15,940 nucleotides of DNA from an uncultured Acidimicrobiaceae bacterium. GTDB taxonomy: Bacteria > Actinomycetota > Acidimicrobiia > Spongiisociales > UBA5794. The stretch spans positions 1 through 15,940 of the forward strand of contig CAMYJM010000014.1 of assembly GCA_947258635.1 (NCBI GenBank). Direction: 5' to 3'. Positions 15,241 to 15,940 of this stretch are shown here, in pieces. The position numbers and the translations under genes are program-made. Under the pieces are notes generated by a model. It did not search any database, was not told where the DNA came from, and saw only the letters and a list, made by a program, of their open reading frames with translations. Positions within the stretch are counted from its first letter, which is position 1; each line of letters starts with the position of its first letter.

Positions 15241-15940
15241 TTACCGCGCTCGGGTCCCCTCGGGCGCGCCCGCCCCAGGCGCCGGGACGGTCGGTTCCGC
15301 TGGGGGCGGCGCGTACCTCACGATCCACAGTCCACTGTGCACATCGCTGAGGAAGGCCAATCCGCTGACAACCTCCACCCCCCAGACGAGGGGGAATGAT
15401 CTGTTCCCGTCGGGAGCGACCCAATGACCCTGCGGATCGGATGTTGCGGGCGGCACAAACGACCCGAGTTCCGTCGGCTGCGAAGGATCGGACAGGTCGA
15501 CGACTCGCAGACCACTGGAATACCAGGTCACGTATTCGATACCGTCGACTACCTCCACCTCATGGGCACTGAAGTATCCGGAACGGTCGACCTCTCCTGC
15601 ATCGCTGTTGGCTTCCGCCGGATCAAACGTTGCCACCCGTTTCACATTGGCGAGATCGGTCGCGTCGTAGATCTTCTGGCCTCCCCAGCCGGGAGGAGTC
15701 GATTCGCCCCCGCCGGGGTCCAGGTCCTCGTCGTTCCGAATCAGCAGCCCGGACTCGGGGTCGAAGAAGACCGTGTGGGCATTGCCCTCGGTTCCGACGA
15801 CGCCGGGTACCCGCGCTACGACCGTTGGCTGCGCTGGCGACGTCAGGTCCAGCATCACCAGTCCGGCGTCCCAAGCAGCCAGCCAAACCCTCATACCGTC
15901 CGGTGCCAGCCACGCGCTGTGCACATGGAGCTCGACGCCA
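15241..15940 (-). CDS. Partial LVIVD-repeat (beta-propeller-like) protein, 5' end beyond the window
   Basis: The frame is open through the right edge, so the start and any signal peptide are missing; about 232 residues are visible. Repeated units of the LVIVD type are seen: AGLVMLDLTSPAQPTVVARV, SGLRVVDLSDPSQPTELGSF and SGLWIVRY, each a strand block followed by DLxxPxxPT. Between them are AHTVFFDPESGLLI and SAHEVEVVDGIEYVTWYSSG. Such proteins are usually exported and form a propeller, with few known functions. The C-terminus is Pro/Ala/Gly-rich and ends EGTRAR. The stop TAA is at 15243-15241. The 140-nt spacer to the next gene (15101-15240) has one weak stem, CAGCG/CGCTG at 15203-15217, that might end this transcript. 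Confidence 0.8.
   Translation of the reverse strand, partial: GVELHVHSAWLAPDGMRVWLAAWDAGLVMLDLTSPAQPTVVARVPGVVGTEGNAHTVFFDPESGLLIRNDEDLDPGGGESTPPGWGGQKIYDATDLANVKRVATFDPAEANSDAGEVDRSGYFSAHEVEVVDGIEYVTWYSSGLRVVDLSDPSQPTELGSFVPPATSDPQGHWVAPDGNRSFPLVWGVEVVSGLAFLSDVHSGLWIVRYAPPPAEPTVPAPGAGAPEGTRAR

Overview
The window is GC-rich bacterial chromosome, most probably from an actinomycetote. Three things suggest this. The recO, uppS, glyS order on one strand matches mycobacterial chromosomes, where other genes sit between uppS and glyS. Strong -35/-10 boxes and clean Shine-Dalgarno sites are scarce, and several starts look leaderless. The N-terminal-GNAT form of the acyl-CoA ligase/acetyltransferase is typical of the group. 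Some features (HxlR with a sterol-carrier-like tail, ECF sigma fused to an ectodomain) would fit an uncultured Acidimicrobiia-like lineage, but that is inference. No rRNA, tRNA, CRISPR, insertion sequence or prophage was seen.

Layout, left to right. (1) 1-1258: a divergent pair, a partial monooxygenase-like gene (minus) and an HxlR-type regulator (plus), with a strong dyad between them overlapping a good promoter for the minus gene. (2) 1279-3883: a flavoprotein related to sulfide:quinone oxidoreductase/flavocytochrome c sulfide dehydrogenase (minus), then divergently an orphan membrane-anchored protein with a TPR-like middle and an OB-fold-like end (plus). (3) 3880-8849: a minus-strand housekeeping block: recO, uppS, a 314-nt hairpin-rich spacer, glyS, and the K+ transporter kup. 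(4) 8915-9199: a small pterin-4a-carbinolamine dehydratase, divergent from recO. (5) 9187-12114: the outstanding gene of the window, a 975-residue protein that joins an ECF sigma factor, a zinc-binding anti-sigma motif, one membrane span, a Ser/Thr/Pro linker and about five cadherin-like repeats. (6) 12371-15100: a GNAT plus ADP-forming acyl-CoA ligase fusion. (7) 15241-15940: a beta-propeller LVIVD-repeat protein cut by the window edge.

The candidate undescribed system is the sigma/anti-sigma/ectodomain fusion. Its parts normally occur as two or three separate proteins (sigma, membrane anti-sigma, surface sensor). Here they form one uninterrupted reading frame, with no separate anti-sigma gene among the neighbours. 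If it works as drawn, an outside event sensed by the repeats would control a sigma factor held at the membrane in cis, probably needing proteolytic release. The other genes are mostly housekeeping and do not form an obvious pathway with it.
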